64,000 bases of DNA. Source: SG8-30 sp963715485 (lineage in GTDB: Bacteria; Pseudomonadota; Gammaproteobacteria; Steroidobacterales; Steroidobacteraceae). The translations under genes and the position numbers were made by a program. Below are positions 55,265 to 63,698 of this stretch, piece by piece (position 1 is the stretch's first letter; each line of letters begins with the position of its first letter). The stretch covers positions 496,001 to 560,000 of the forward strand of contig OY970244.1 in assembly GCA_963715485.1 (NCBI GenBank), given 5' to 3'. Below the pieces are notes generated by a model. The model was given only the letters and a program-made list of their open reading frames with translations. It made no database searches and was not told where the DNA came from.

Positions 55265-55729
55265 TCCTGAAGGTCCGTGGCGACTTGAAGATCACCGGTG
55301 GGATGTGCGCGGAACAGGAGCCCTGCGGCCACGCCGCCGACCAAGCCTTGACGCGAAGTCGTCCGCTGACGGCCCGAGGTGGGCGCCACGATCGCTTCAG
55401 TGGGCCTGCCTGCGCAGGAGCTCGCCGACGTCCGAGTTGAGAACGACCCAGATCCGGTGACTCGCGATCGCCGCAATATAGAGAATGACCGAGTTGTCCA
55501 TCAGCCAGCGGGCAACACCCGCGAGCAGCACCGTCGCCCGGCCGGATGATCGTGCGTCATGGCCCCATTCCCTTGCCATGGTCATCCCCTGATTGTTGTT
55601 GTGTTCCTGAACCTAGCAGCCCGCTGGCGGTGAGGGCGCGGGTTTTGACTTATCGCCCACCCGTATCGGCTGGGCGGACCAATTCGCTGTACGCTGTGGC
55701 GGGACAGCCTGGCCTGAGGGGAAAGAACC
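55265..55729. other. 465-nt gap with no confident gene
   Basis: No conserved coding region is visible on the plus strand. On the minus strand there is one weak small ORF (55397-55585). The end of the gap (about 55640-55700) is AT-richer and probably holds the promoter for the gene at 55730; no clear pair of boxes can be picked. Confidence 0.5.
55397..55585 (-). CDS. Possible small membrane protein
   Basis: 62 residues from ATG 55585 (or 55579), with AGGGG 7-8 nt upstream of the first. Central hydrophobic stretch (VILYIAAIASHRIWVVL). It fills part of an otherwise empty gap, but there is no recognisable family and the first 20 residues look random. Low confidence. Confidence 0.35.
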   Translation of the reverse strand: MTMAREWGHDARSSGRATVLLAGVARWLMDNSVILYIAAIASHRIWVVLNSDVGELLRRQAH

Positions 55730-56836
55730 ATGAATGACCGGATCCGCGTGATGCTTGCGGCTGCCTGCGTGCCCGTCGCCTTCGTCGCATCGCTCATGTC
55801 CCCGATCGCGGGAGCGACCGGGGGCGAGTGCAGCGCCTCCGGCGAGTACGCCTTCGTTTGCGGGATGAAGAACCCCGAGGACCTCGTCCTCGTTCCTGGC
55901 ACGCGATGGATCATCGCCAGCGGCATGGCCGCGGACGGGGCCTTGTACCTCGTCGATTCCGTGCAGAAGACCTGGACGGAGCTGTATCCGGGCGATGCGC
56001 CTCAGGCCCGGCAGGACATGGAGAATTTCGGCGCGTGTCCCGGGGCGCCGGTCAAGGGCGGCTTTGTCACCCATGGCCTCAACATCAGGCCAGGGCCCGG
56101 TGGGCGCTCGACGCTGTACGTCGTGGGCCACGGCGCCCGCGAGGCGATCGAGGTCTTCGACGTGGATGCAAGCGGGGACACGCCCGTGCTGACCTGGCGC
56201 GGCTGCGTACCGACGCCGGAGGCGATGGAAGCCAACAGCGTGGCATCGCTCGCAGACGGGTCGCTGCTGGTGACCATTCCGCTGCACACCGGAATCCCGA
56301 TCGCCCAGGCGCTGGCCGGGAAGCCCACCGGCGGTGTCTACCGGTGGTCGCCTGGAGACAAGGGCATGACGATGGTCGGTGGCACGGAACAGCCGTACGC
56401 GAACGGCATCGAGGTGTCGGCCGATGGCCAGGAGTTCTATGTAGCCTCTTCCGGCCTGATGGCAGTCATGGCCTATTCGAACACGGAACCGGCGCGGCTT
56501 CTCCGGCAGACCGTGCCCCTGTCGTTCGTGCCCGACAACCTGCATCGGGGCCCGGACGGCCGGTTGCTCACGGCTGGCCTGAATGTCGCCGACGAAGCCT
56601 GCGGCAACGTCAAGCAGTCGGAGGAGTTCAGTCTCGAGGAGTTCGCGAGCTGCCCACGGCCGTTCACCGTCGTCGCCGTTGACCCGGCCACGATGCAGGT
56701 AGACGTCGTGGCTACCGGGCCGGCCAACCCGCGGTTCAGCAACATCACCATGGCGTTGCCGGTGGAAGAGGAACTCTGGATCGGCACCTTCGCGGGCGAT
56801 CGAATCGCCTATGGCGCGCTGAAGCGACCCGACTGA
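55730..56836 (+). CDS. Exported SMP-30/arylesterase-like beta-propeller protein
   Basis: 368 residues with a signal peptide (MNDRIRVMLAAACVPVAFVASLMSPIAGA). Repeated propeller strands: NPEDLVLVPGTRWIIASGM, THGLNIRPGPGGRSTLYVVG, NSVASLADGSLLVTI, NGIEVSADGQEFYVASSG, and SFVPDNLHRGPDGRLLTAGL. That pattern is like paraoxonase/SMP-30 lactonases; GVYRW and the D-N-L-H region fit a calcium site. Cysteines suggest a disulfide. Substrate unknown. Confidence 0.8.
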   Translation: MNDRIRVMLAAACVPVAFVASLMSPIAGATGGECSASGEYAFVCGMKNPEDLVLVPGTRWIIASGMAADGALYLVDSVQKTWTELYPGDAPQARQDMENFGACPGAPVKGGFVTHGLNIRPGPGGRSTLYVVGHGAREAIEVFDVDASGDTPVLTWRGCVPTPEAMEANSVASLADGSLLVTIPLHTGIPIAQALAGKPTGGVYRWSPGDKGMTMVGGTEQPYANGIEVSADGQEFYVASSGLMAVMAYSNTEPARLLRQTVPLSFVPDNLHRGPDGRLLTAGLNVADEACGNVKQSEEFSLEEFASCPRPFTVVAVDPATMQVDVVATGPANPRFSNITMALPVEEELWIGTFAGDRIAYGALKRPD

Positions 56837-56962
56837 CGGAGCCTTCCCGGCAGGAGAACGGCCGCCATGCGCCGGTGCCACGCATGTGTGGCCAGCGGAT
56901 CAGGCGCTTCCGGGAGCTTCCTGAGACAATGCCCGCCTCGTGACGAATACCCCGGAGCACGC

Positions 56963-58549
56963 ATGACCCCTTCCATTCGCCTGCCCGCAGCGCTGCTGGC
57001 GGGATTCCTTCTGGTCGCCTGCGGGCGCAGCGAGCCTGCTCCTGCAACGCAGGGAGTGGCCGCCTCGTCCGGTGATCACGCGACCGCGGCAGAGATCGCC
57101 TGGTTCCCGGGCAGCGTGGACGAGGCCTTCGCCGCAGCGAAGAAGCAGGGAAAGCCGATCTTCCTCTACTGGGGCGCCGCGTGGTGCCCGCCCTGCCACG
57201 AGATCAAGGCCACGGTGTTCCGCAGCCAGGAGTTCATCGGGCGTTCGAAACTGTTCGTGCCGGTGTACCTCGACGGCGACACGGAAAACGCGCAGGCGCT
57301 CGGCGAGCGATTCGGCGTGGTCGGCTACCCGACGATGATCGTGTTCTCGCCGGACGGGCAGGAGATTACCCGCATTCCCGGCGGCATCGACATCCAGGCC
57401 TATGCCAACGTCCTCGACCTGACGCTGGCGCAGGCGCAGCCGGTGTCAGCGTTGCTGACGAAGGTGCTCGACGAAACGGCGGCGCTGGACGCGTCGCAGT
57501 GCCGGCTGCTCGCGTACTACTCCTGGGGCCAGGACAGGTCCCTGCTGGCGGATCGGGACCGTGCCGCCGCCTTCCAGGCGATGGCGAACGCCTGCCCAGC
57601 GACGGCCGTGGCGGAGCGCTCGATGCTGCGCATGTCGGCGCTGGATGCAGCGGTGGACGCTGCTGCCGGCAAGGATCCGCCGGTGGCGATGTCCCCGGAG
57701 GAGCGGGCCGCGGCGCTGCAGCTCGTCGACGAGGTGTTGGCCGACAAGGCGCTGGTGCGCGCCAACCTGTACACCGTGATCGGCTCCGGCGCGGACATCA
57801 CCGCCGCCGTCACCACGGCCGGCAGCCCGGAACGTGCCGACCTGCAGGGGCGATTCGTAAAGGTCCTCGGTGAGCTGCAGGACGAGCCCTCGCTGTTCAC
57901 CACGGAGCGCCTGTACGCCACGCTCGGGCTGATCGAATTCGCGCGCATCGACGATGCCGCGGCGCCCCTCGCACCGGCGCAGGTCGAAGACGTCCGTGCC
58001 CGCGTGACTCGGGCCGATGAGGGCACGACCGACACCTACGAGCGCCAGACCGTCATCAACATTGCCTCGCACCTGCTCGAGGAGGCGGGTCTCGAGGACG
58101 ACGCGAAGCGGATGTTGCTGGCCGAGCTGGACAAGTCGAAGCAGCCCTACTACTTCATGGTCGGGCTGGCCGACCTCGAGCAGGAAGCAGGCAACCAGGA
58201 GGCCGCGATCGACTGGCTGAAGAAGGCCTACGATGCCTCGACCGGGCCTGCCACGCGGTTCCAATGGGGCACCTACTACGTCAACGGTCTGCTGGAAATG
58301 GCGCCGGACGACGTCGGCCGGATTCACGCGGAGACCGTGAACGTCGTGCGGGAGCTCGAGAAGAGCAGGGCGTTCTACCAGCGGCCGAAAGGCCAGCTTG
58401 AGCGGCTGGAGAAGAAGCTCGAGACCTGGGGCACCACTCCGGAGCGCCGCGAGGGGCTGACGGCGATCCGCAAGGATGTGCTGGCGATCTGCGGCACGAT
58501 CCCGGCTGAGGAGCCGTCGCGGGCTACCTGCGAAGGCTTCCTCGGCTAG
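56963..58549 (+). CDS. Thioredoxin-like lipoprotein with long C-terminal helical domain
   Basis: 528 residues; ATG 56963 follows CGGAG. Lipobox LLVAC. Residues 50-150: thioredoxin fold with YWGAAWCPPCHEIKATVF (active C-P-P-C) and GVVGYPTMIVFSPDG (cis-Pro). The remaining 370 residues are helical with repeats suggestive of TPR (ADLEQEAGNQEAAIDWLKKAYD). Membrane-anchored disulfide reductase or thiol partner for some envelope protein. Ends 3 nt before a family A palindrome. Confidence 0.84.
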   Translation: MTPSIRLPAALLAGFLLVACGRSEPAPATQGVAASSGDHATAAEIAWFPGSVDEAFAAAKKQGKPIFLYWGAAWCPPCHEIKATVFRSQEFIGRSKLFVPVYLDGDTENAQALGERFGVVGYPTMIVFSPDGQEITRIPGGIDIQAYANVLDLTLAQAQPVSALLTKVLDETAALDASQCRLLAYYSWGQDRSLLADRDRAAAFQAMANACPATAVAERSMLRMSALDAAVDAAAGKDPPVAMSPEERAAALQLVDEVLADKALVRANLYTVIGSGADITAAVTTAGSPERADLQGRFVKVLGELQDEPSLFTTERLYATLGLIEFARIDDAAAPLAPAQVEDVRARVTRADEGTTDTYERQTVINIASHLLEEAGLEDDAKRMLLAELDKSKQPYYFMVGLADLEQEAGNQEAAIDWLKKAYDASTGPATRFQWGTYYVNGLLEMAPDDVGRIHAETVNVVRELEKSRAFYQRPKGQLERLEKKLETWGTTPERREGLTAIRKDVLAICGTIPAEEPSRATCEGFLG

Positions 58550-58552
58550 TGA

Positions 58553-58624
58553 CGGTGCCGGGTCGGGGGTTTCGGGGTTTTCACGGGCCTGTCTGAAACC
58601 CCCGAAACCCCCGACCCGGCACCG
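58553..58624. repeat. Long palindrome, family A, copy 3
   Basis: Arms 58553-58581 and 58596-58624 (CGGTGCCGGGTCGGGGGTTT and complement) with a short 14-nt centre. It fits exactly between two convergent stop codons (58549 and 58628). Confidence 0.85.
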
Positions 58625-58627
58625 GAA

Positions 58628-59017
58628 TCACGTCTGCGTGGTCTTTTCCAGCGCTGCGGCTTCCTCGCCCCGCCCCTGCACGAAGTAGTAGACCAGGTAG
58701 GCCAGGCCGATCGCGATCGGGATCGCGGCGAGCATCGATTCTTCGCTGCCTGCGAGCGCGCTCAGTGCCAGGTAGGCACCGATGCCCGAGAAGCTCCAGA
58801 CCAGTCCCTTCAGCAGGTAGCGCGGACGGTCGATCGGTTGCTCGAGCTCGGGCGGGAGCTCGAGGCCCTTGTCCATGGCCGCCAGCCGTTCTTTGTGCCG
58901 CAGGTCCGCGCGCTGTACCTGCTGGCGGTGCTTCGCGACGATGCCGACGATGCCGGCGCTGATGCCGAGGATGATGGCGCTCAGCGGGATCATCACACCA
59001 AGAATGTCGGGGCTCAT
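58628..59017 (-). CDS. DUF6249 membrane protein
   Basis: 129 residues from ATG 59017 with GAGGAG 6 nt upstream. Membrane helix near the N-terminus (VMIPLSAIILGISAGIVGIV), a charged middle (LRHKERLAAMDKGLELPPE, typical of this family), and two C-terminal helices (GLVWSFSGIGAYLALSALA, AIPIAIGLAYLVYYF). Often found next to ECF sigma-factor genes, as here. It shares a promoter type with the sigma factor through a leader of about 190 nt. Function unknown, perhaps anti-sigma or envelope sensor-related. Confidence 0.8.
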   Translation of the reverse strand: MSPDILGVMIPLSAIILGISAGIVGIVAKHRQQVQRADLRHKERLAAMDKGLELPPELEQPIDRPRYLLKGLVWSFSGIGAYLALSALAGSEESMLAAIPIAIGLAYLVYYFVQGRGEEAAALEKTTQT

Positions 59018-59060
59018 GTTCGTCTCCTCGAAAGGTTGAAATGTCGATCCAGTCCGCGGG

Positions 59061-59207
59061 TCACTGGCCGAAGAGCAGCCGGAGGAGGATCTCGAGCATC
59101 GGCCACTCACCGTCCATCACCTGCCCGGCCAGGAAGCCGGCCAGTGCCGCGGCGCTTGCCTCGAGCGTCGATCCCACTTCGGTCCACCCGTGTACTGACC
59201 CGTCCAT
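59061..59207 (-). CDS. 48-residue small protein, probably leaderless
   Basis: ATG 59207 to TGA 59061 on the minus strand, 48 residues: N-terminus MDGSVHGWTEVGSTLEASAA, a hydrophobic part (AALAGFLAGQVM) and a second helix (WPMLEILLRLLFGQ). The A of the ATG lies 8 nt after a minus-strand -10 box (59215-59220), exactly where transcription should start, so it would be leaderless. It lies between the promoter and the DUF6249 gene. The frame is clean and the composition looks natural rather than like a shadow of another gene. Confidence 0.45.
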   Translation of the reverse strand: MDGSVHGWTEVGSTLEASAAALAGFLAGQVMDGEWPMLEILLRLLFGQ

Positions 59208-59210
59208 GTG

Positions 59211-59243
59211 CATTGATACGCGCCACCCCGGCGCCGGGTTTCA
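59211..59243 (-). promoter_or_regulatory. ECF-type promoter for the small ORF / DUF6249
   Basis: On the minus strand: TGAAAC (59243-59238), 17-nt spacer, CGTATC (59220-59215), followed by AATG. The last 14 nt (GGCGCGTATCAATG) are identical to those of the plus-strand promoter. TGAAAC-N17-CGTATC resembles ECF (SigW-type) promoters. Confidence 0.7.
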
Positions 59244-59317
59244 GCCCGCTGCGGATCCGGCCCGGTCCCCGCCGGATCAGGCCCGGACGCGTGTGTATGC
59301 TGTGAACCTGCCGGGAG

Positions 59318-59350
59318 TGAAACCAGACTCCCCGCCGGCGCGTATCAATG
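59318..59350 (+). promoter_or_regulatory. ECF-type promoter of the sigma-factor operon (autoregulatory)
   Basis: TGAAAC (59318-59323), 17-nt spacer, CGTATC (59341-59346), giving a start about 59353 and a leader of about 23 nt before the GTG at 59376. It matches the divergent minus-strand promoter in sequence and spacing, and the two share a 14-bp core (GGCGCGTATCAATG, 59337-59350). Confidence 0.75.
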
Positions 59351-59375
59351 GCAGGAGCAAGGGAGCCGGGCCGCC

Positions 59376-59918
59376 GTGGACGAGGACATCATCGCCCTGA
59401 TGCGGGCCGGCAAGGCCGACGAGGCCCTGGCGCGCCTGGTGCCCGCCTACCGGCGGCGCGTGTTCGGGCTCGCCTACGGCATCCTCGGCGACCGCTCGGC
59501 GGCGGAGGACGTGGCCCAGGAGGTGTTCGTGAAGGTCTGGCAGGCATTCGACAGCTTCGATGGCCGTGCCCAGCTCTCGACCTGGATCTACGCCATCACG
59601 CGTAATGCTGCGATCTCGGCGCTGCGCAAGCGACCCCGGGCGGTTTCGATGTCGGAGGACGCGGTGGCGATGGAGGTCGATACACTCGAGGCGGGACGGC
59701 AGCCGGAAGACCAGGGCGATGCCCAGCTGTGGCGCCTCGTCGAGGCCTTGCCCGACAAGCAGCGCCAGGCCATCGTCCTGTTCTATCAGGAAGACCGGTC
59801 CATAGAGGACATTGCCGGCATGCTGGGCATGCCGGTCAACACGGTGAAGACCCACCTGCACCGCGGCCGGGCCCGCCTCGCGGCGGCGCTGGACGCGGAC
59901 AAGGAGGCTGCGGCATGA
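59376..59918 (+). CDS. ECF-type RNA polymerase sigma factor
   Basis: 180 residues, GTG start. Sigma-2 region: RRRVFGLAYGILGDRSAAEDVAQEVFVKVWQ and AQLSTWIYAITRNAAISALRK; sigma-4 region: LPDKQRQAIVLFYQEDRSIEDIAGMLGMPVNTVKTHLHRGRARL. The linker is short, as in ECF sigma factors. A promoter with the same ECF-type boxes upstream of itself and of the divergent gene suggests it transcribes both. Its stop region overlaps the next gene's start (59915). Confidence 0.9.
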   Translation: MDEDIIALMRAGKADEALARLVPAYRRRVFGLAYGILGDRSAAEDVAQEVFVKVWQAFDSFDGRAQLSTWIYAITRNAAISALRKRPRAVSMSEDAVAMEVDTLEAGRQPEDQGDAQLWRLVEALPDKQRQAIVLFYQEDRSIEDIAGMLGMPVNTVKTHLHRGRARLAAALDADKEAAA

Positions 59919-60340
59919 ATACGGAGGATCCCGAGACCATGCGCGCGCTGGATGACCGGCTCAGGAAGCTCTGCGGCGGACTCGACGCGAGACCGGGTTT
60001 CGACGACCGGCTGCAGGCGCGGATCGCAGAACTGTCCGCGGTCAGGTCGGCGCAATCGACGGCGGCCGATCGCTCCCGGATCGAGGCGCAGCATGAGCGC
60101 GCCCTGGCGGTGGCACGCAGCGCCGCCCGCGTCGACGCGATCGCCGTCGGCATCGCCGGCCTCGGCGGCGCACTGGCGCTGTGGCGGTTCGCGCCGCAGC
60201 TTTCGGCCTGGTATGCCGCGTCGGTCGGGACGCTCGACCCGATGTTCCTCGGCTTCGGCTCGCTGGCGGTGACCACTGTTGCGCTATGGACGCTGCTGCG
60301 CCGCTTCGACGTCGACCCGCGCTCGCTGGTTGGCGCCTGA
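59915..60340 (+). CDS. Likely anti-sigma or regulatory membrane protein
   Basis: 141 residues, ATGA overlap with the sigma gene. Soluble N-terminal part (ETMRALDDRLRKLCGGLDARPGFDDRLQARIAEL) and two membrane helices (AIAVGIAGLGGALALWRF, FLGFGSLAVTTVALWTLLRRF). Position right after an ECF sigma factor is typical for an anti-sigma factor, though the zinc-binding H-x3-C-x2-C motif is absent. Confidence 0.75.
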   Translation: MNTEDPETMRALDDRLRKLCGGLDARPGFDDRLQARIAELSAVRSAQSTAADRSRIEAQHERALAVARSAARVDAIAVGIAGLGGALALWRFAPQLSAWYAASVGTLDPMFLGFGSLAVTTVALWTLLRRFDVDPRSLVGA

Positions 60341-60476
60341 GCGCCCTGCGGGGCGGGCATCCGTTCGACGGTGACGGCTTTCCCCGCGATCGGCTAACCT
60401 CTCCTGCCACGGCCGCAGTGCGGCCGCCCATCCGATCGCCTCGCCGGCACCGCCCGGCCATCAGGAGACTGCTCAC

Positions 60477-60863
60477 ATGAAGCGGAAACTGCTCCCAACC
60501 CTCACCTCCGTGGCCATCACCTCGGTGCTGCTAGCCGGGCCGGCGCAGGCACAGATGGGAACGCTGGTCTGCAGCGGCAAGGGCGACAAGGAGAACGACT
60601 TCAGCGCCTACTACGACGGCAAGAACTTCACCGAGATCGTCTTCACCGATCGCAAGAGCGGCGCGAAGACCGCCGTGCCGCTGGAGTTCAAGGGCAAGAA
60701 CGACAACGGCAAGCCGGTGTGGAAGGGCGACCATCCCTGGAAGAAGGCCAACATCAAGGTCGTGGCGCCCAAGGACCTCGCCCCCGGCAAGAAGATCACC
60801 ATCAAGTGGGGCGAGGACCACGAGAAGAACGGCCAGTGCGAGCCCGGGCCCATGCCGCGCTAG
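60477..60863 (+). CDS. Small exported protein of unknown function
   Basis: 128 residues with a signal peptide (MKRKLLPTLTSVAITSVLLAGPAQA). The mature part is basic and Gly/Lys-rich (GTLVCSGKGDKENDFSAYYDG, FKGKNDNGKPVWKGDHPWKK) with two cysteines (VCSG and QCEPG) that could pair. I do not recognise a family. RBS AGGAG about 9 nt before ATG. Confidence 0.7.
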   Translation: MKRKLLPTLTSVAITSVLLAGPAQAQMGTLVCSGKGDKENDFSAYYDGKNFTEIVFTDRKSGAKTAVPLEFKGKNDNGKPVWKGDHPWKKANIKVVAPKDLAPGKKITIKWGEDHEKNGQCEPGPMPR

Positions 60864-60931
60864 CACCGCAGGTTGCGGGGCGACCCTTCGGCCGGCCGGG
60901 CCGGAGGGGATTCCCGCGGCCCTGACCCGTC

Positions 60932-61276
60932 ATGCCAATCCTCAGGCTGCTTCCCGCCGCGCTGGCACTGCTGGTGCTCGCGGCCCACTTCTACCGCGCG
61001 GGCCTCGTCTTCCTCGTGCCGCTTTGTCTCGGCCTCGTGCTGCTGATGGCCGTGCGACTGGCATGGGTGCCGCGGATCGTGACCGCGGCGCTGGTGCTGG
61101 CCGCGCTGGAGTGGCTGCGCACGCTGCTGGTCCTGGCCGACGCCCGGCTCGAGGCCGGCGACCCATGGTTGCGGCTGGTGGCCATCCTCGGCCTCGTCCT
61201 GGCCCTGACACTCCTTGCTGCCTGGCCGCTGCGATCCGCTGCCGTCAGGCGCTGGTACGGAACCGCCGAGGGGTGA
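60932..61276 (+). CDS. Four-helix membrane protein of unknown function
   Basis: 114 residues. Helices at about 5-20, 25-45, 48-65 and 85-105 (PILRLLPAALALLVLAAHFY, LVFLVPLCLGLVLLMAV, IVTAALVLAALEWLRTLLVL, AILGLVLALTLLAAW). No known domain. Lies 68 nt after the previous gene; the start has no strong ribosome site. Confidence 0.6.
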   Translation: MPILRLLPAALALLVLAAHFYRAGLVFLVPLCLGLVLLMAVRLAWVPRIVTAALVLAALEWLRTLLVLADARLEAGDPWLRLVAILGLVLALTLLAAWPLRSAAVRRWYGTAEG

Positions 61277-61376
61277 GGCACGCCGTATCGCGGTAGCGCA
61301 CAGACGCCGCTGCGGTTGCCATTGCCGGCTGCAGTCAACATGATGTGCGCCATCTGCCTGCGCGGGGGAGCGCTGC

Positions 61377-63108
61377 ATGCAAGCCTTCAACGACTGGATG
61401 GTGTGGCTCAACGGCGTGCTCTGGCACAACGTCGTGCTCTACATCGTCCTGGCCACCGGCATCCTGTTCACGATCTGGAGCAAGTTCGGGCAGGGCACTG
61501 CGCTGACCCACGGCTGGAAGGTGATCCGCGGCCAGTACGACGACCCGTCGGACCCGGGCGCGATCAACCACTTCCAGGCGCTCTCGGCTGCGCTGTCGGC
61601 CACTGTCGGCCTCGGCAACATCGGCGGCGTGGCGCTTGCCATCGCGCTCGGCGGTCCGGGTGCCGTGTTCTGGATGTGGGTGGTGGGCTTCTTCGGCATG
61701 GCGTTGAAGATGACCGAAGTCACCCTGTCCATGCTCTATCGCAATACCGACGACCCGGACAACCCGCACGGCGGTCCCGATGTGGGTGGTCAAGCACGGC
61801 ATCGCGCGCATGAACCCGCGCCATGCCTGGGCCGGCTCGCTGGTCGGCGGGATCTTCTGCATCACGCTGCTCATCTCGACGATCACCGGCGGCAACATGT
61901 TCCAGGCCTGGAACGTCGGCGAACTCACCGAGAGCTACTTCGGCATCCCGAGCGTCTTCACCGGCATCGTGCTGGCCATCGTTGTCGGGCTGGTGATCAT
62001 CGGTGGCATCAAGCGCATCGGCAACGTCGCCGGCCACCTCGTGCCGGTGATGATGGCGCTCTACATCCTCGGCGGACTGTTCGTGCTGGCCATCAACATC
62101 GAGCAGATCCCCGCGATGTTCGGCCTGATCTTCAAGGGGGCATTCTCGGCGACCGAGGCCGGTGGCGCCTTCATCGGTGGCACGGCAGGCTATGCGTTCC
62201 TGTTCGGCATGAAGCGCGCATTGTTCTCCAACGAGGCGGGACAAGGCTCCTCTCCCATCGCGCACTCGGCGGCCAAGACGGACGAACCGGTCCGCGAGGG
62301 TGTCGTCGCCGGCCTCGAGCCGTTCATCGACACGCTGGTGGTCTGCACCTTCACCGCACTGGTGATCCTCTCCACCGGGGTCTGGAACCGCGGGCCGGAC
62401 GCCACCTACGCCGTGATGCCCGAGGTGCAGCAGGTGAGCGAGGGCGTGTGGACGCTGGAGACGCGCAGCCCACCGATCCACAGCAAGGAGCAGTGGGTAG
62501 AGGGCGAGGCCGTCTACGCGATCGTGAGCGCCCACGACAACCCGATGGCGGGCAGCGACCGGCACCGCCTCAACGGCGTGGTTCACCTCGTCGATGGCGA
62601 GACCCTGATCGAGTGGGGCACGGTCGAGAGCCCGGTCCAGCCGACGCTGGTGGACCCGGGCATCTACGCCAACTACGTCGGCGCTACGCTTACCGCCAAG
62701 GCGTTCGACTCCGCGGCCCCGGGACTCGGCAAGTGGCTGGTGACCATCGCTGCGTGGCTGTTTGCCGTGTCCACCATGATCTCCTGGAGCTACTACGGCG
62801 AGCAGGGCATGGTCTACCTCGCGGGCGACAAGTCGGTCATGCCCTACAAGGTCGTGTACTGCGCGCTGATCGTGGTCGCGACCATGGGCTTCCTCAAGAC
62901 GGATGCGGAACTGGACAACCTGACCGGCATCGGCACGGGCGTCATGCTGTTCGCGAACATCCCGATCATGCTGTTCTTCGGCACCCAGGCCATGCGCGCC
63001 TATCACAACTACGTGGATCGGTTGCGCGCCGGCCAGATGGGGCCGGACCATCCCAAGCCGAGCCTCGAGGACCTGGTCAGCGGCCGCGACCTCGACATCA
63101 AGAAATAG
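61377..63108 (+). CDS. Alanine/glycine:cation symporter (AGCS family), one frameshift
   Basis: About 576 residues; ten to twelve membrane helices. The N-terminal third (LWHNVVLYIVLATGILFTIWSKF, LSATVGLGNIGGVALAIALGGPGAVFWMWVV) has the AGCS pore motif VGLGNIGGVA. The frame breaks at the CCC 61776-61778; removing one C gives HGGPMWVVKHGIARM. The second part has FSNEAGQGSSPIAHSAAKT and STMISWSYYGEQG. Unusually, a soluble-looking stretch of about 100 residues (RGPDATYAVMPEVQQVSEG ... VDPGIYANYVG) is inserted before the last helices. Na+/alanine or glycine uptake. Confidence 0.88.
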
Positions 63109-63116
63109 CGATCCCC

Positions 63117-63164
63117 CAAAAAAGGGTCCGCAGCCCTTTCTTCAGAAAAGGTTTGCGGACCCTC
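63117..63164. repeat. Imperfect palindrome, family B, second copy
   Basis: AAAAAAGGGTCCGCAGCCC ... GGTTTGCGGACCCTC with a few mismatches; same core as the family B element at 10225. It fills the space between the stops of the symporter and the following minus-strand gene. Confidence 0.7.
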
Positions 63165-63652
63165 TATCGGGAAGCGGGCCTGGCCGAACGGTAACCCACG
63201 ACCGTGGCCCAGGTGGCGCTGACCATCAGGAGCACGCTGGCCACGTTCCACACCTGCCGCTGGTCGGCCAGCGACAGCGAGCCGGCCATGAACACGGTCA
63301 CCAGGAACAGGCCGGAGGCCGCGGAGAACAGCCACAGCGGCCCGGCGAAGCGCCACTCCGCCTTCAGTGCCAGCGCGCCCACCGTGGAGAGCACGAACAG
63401 GATCGGCGTCAGCATGGCGATGCCGTAGGTCACCAGCGCGTAGAGCATCGCCAACCAGCCGGGGGCGGTATCCGGCGACAGCTGGCCGACGAGGCCCGCG
63501 GACTGCAGCAACGAAACGGCGAAGTAGGCGAGCACGATCGGCCCGGCGAACCGGTAGACTTTCAGCGCGCGTCGCCTGAACTTCTCGATGTTGAACAGGC
63601 GCGCGAGGCGCGAGGACGTGTCGGCAGGCGGCGGTGTGGTCGGCTTGTTCAT
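63164..63652 (-). CDS. Hypothetical four-helix inner-membrane protein
   Basis: 162 residues from ATG 63652. N-terminal charged part (MNKPTTPPPADTSSRLARLF) and four membrane helices (PIVLAYFAVSLLQSAG, MLYALVTYGIAMLTPILFVL, PLWLFSAASGLFLVTVFM, VASVLLMVSATWATVVGY). No recognised domain. Downstream of the DUF2207 gene on the same strand, so probably in one transcript with it. Confidence 0.65.
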   Translation of the reverse strand: MNKPTTPPPADTSSRLARLFNIEKFRRRALKVYRFAGPIVLAYFAVSLLQSAGLVGQLSPDTAPGWLAMLYALVTYGIAMLTPILFVLSTVGALALKAEWRFAGPLWLFSAASGLFLVTVFMAGSLSLADQRQVWNVASVLLMVSATWATVVGYRSARPASR

Positions 63653-63698
63653 CTGGGCATTACGCCGCGTGAAGCGCCCGAAGGCAAGCGGCCGCCGG

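Noticed and set aside
48340..58624. The family A palindromes as attachment sites or CRISPR-like repeats
   Set aside because: They are single, unevenly spaced, have no spacers, and lie after different genes; no integrase is nearby.
59348..59605. ATG directly after the plus-strand ECF promoter (59348)
   Set aside because: It opens an Arg/Gly-rich frame that is a shadow of the sigma factor; the sigma gene itself starts at 59376.
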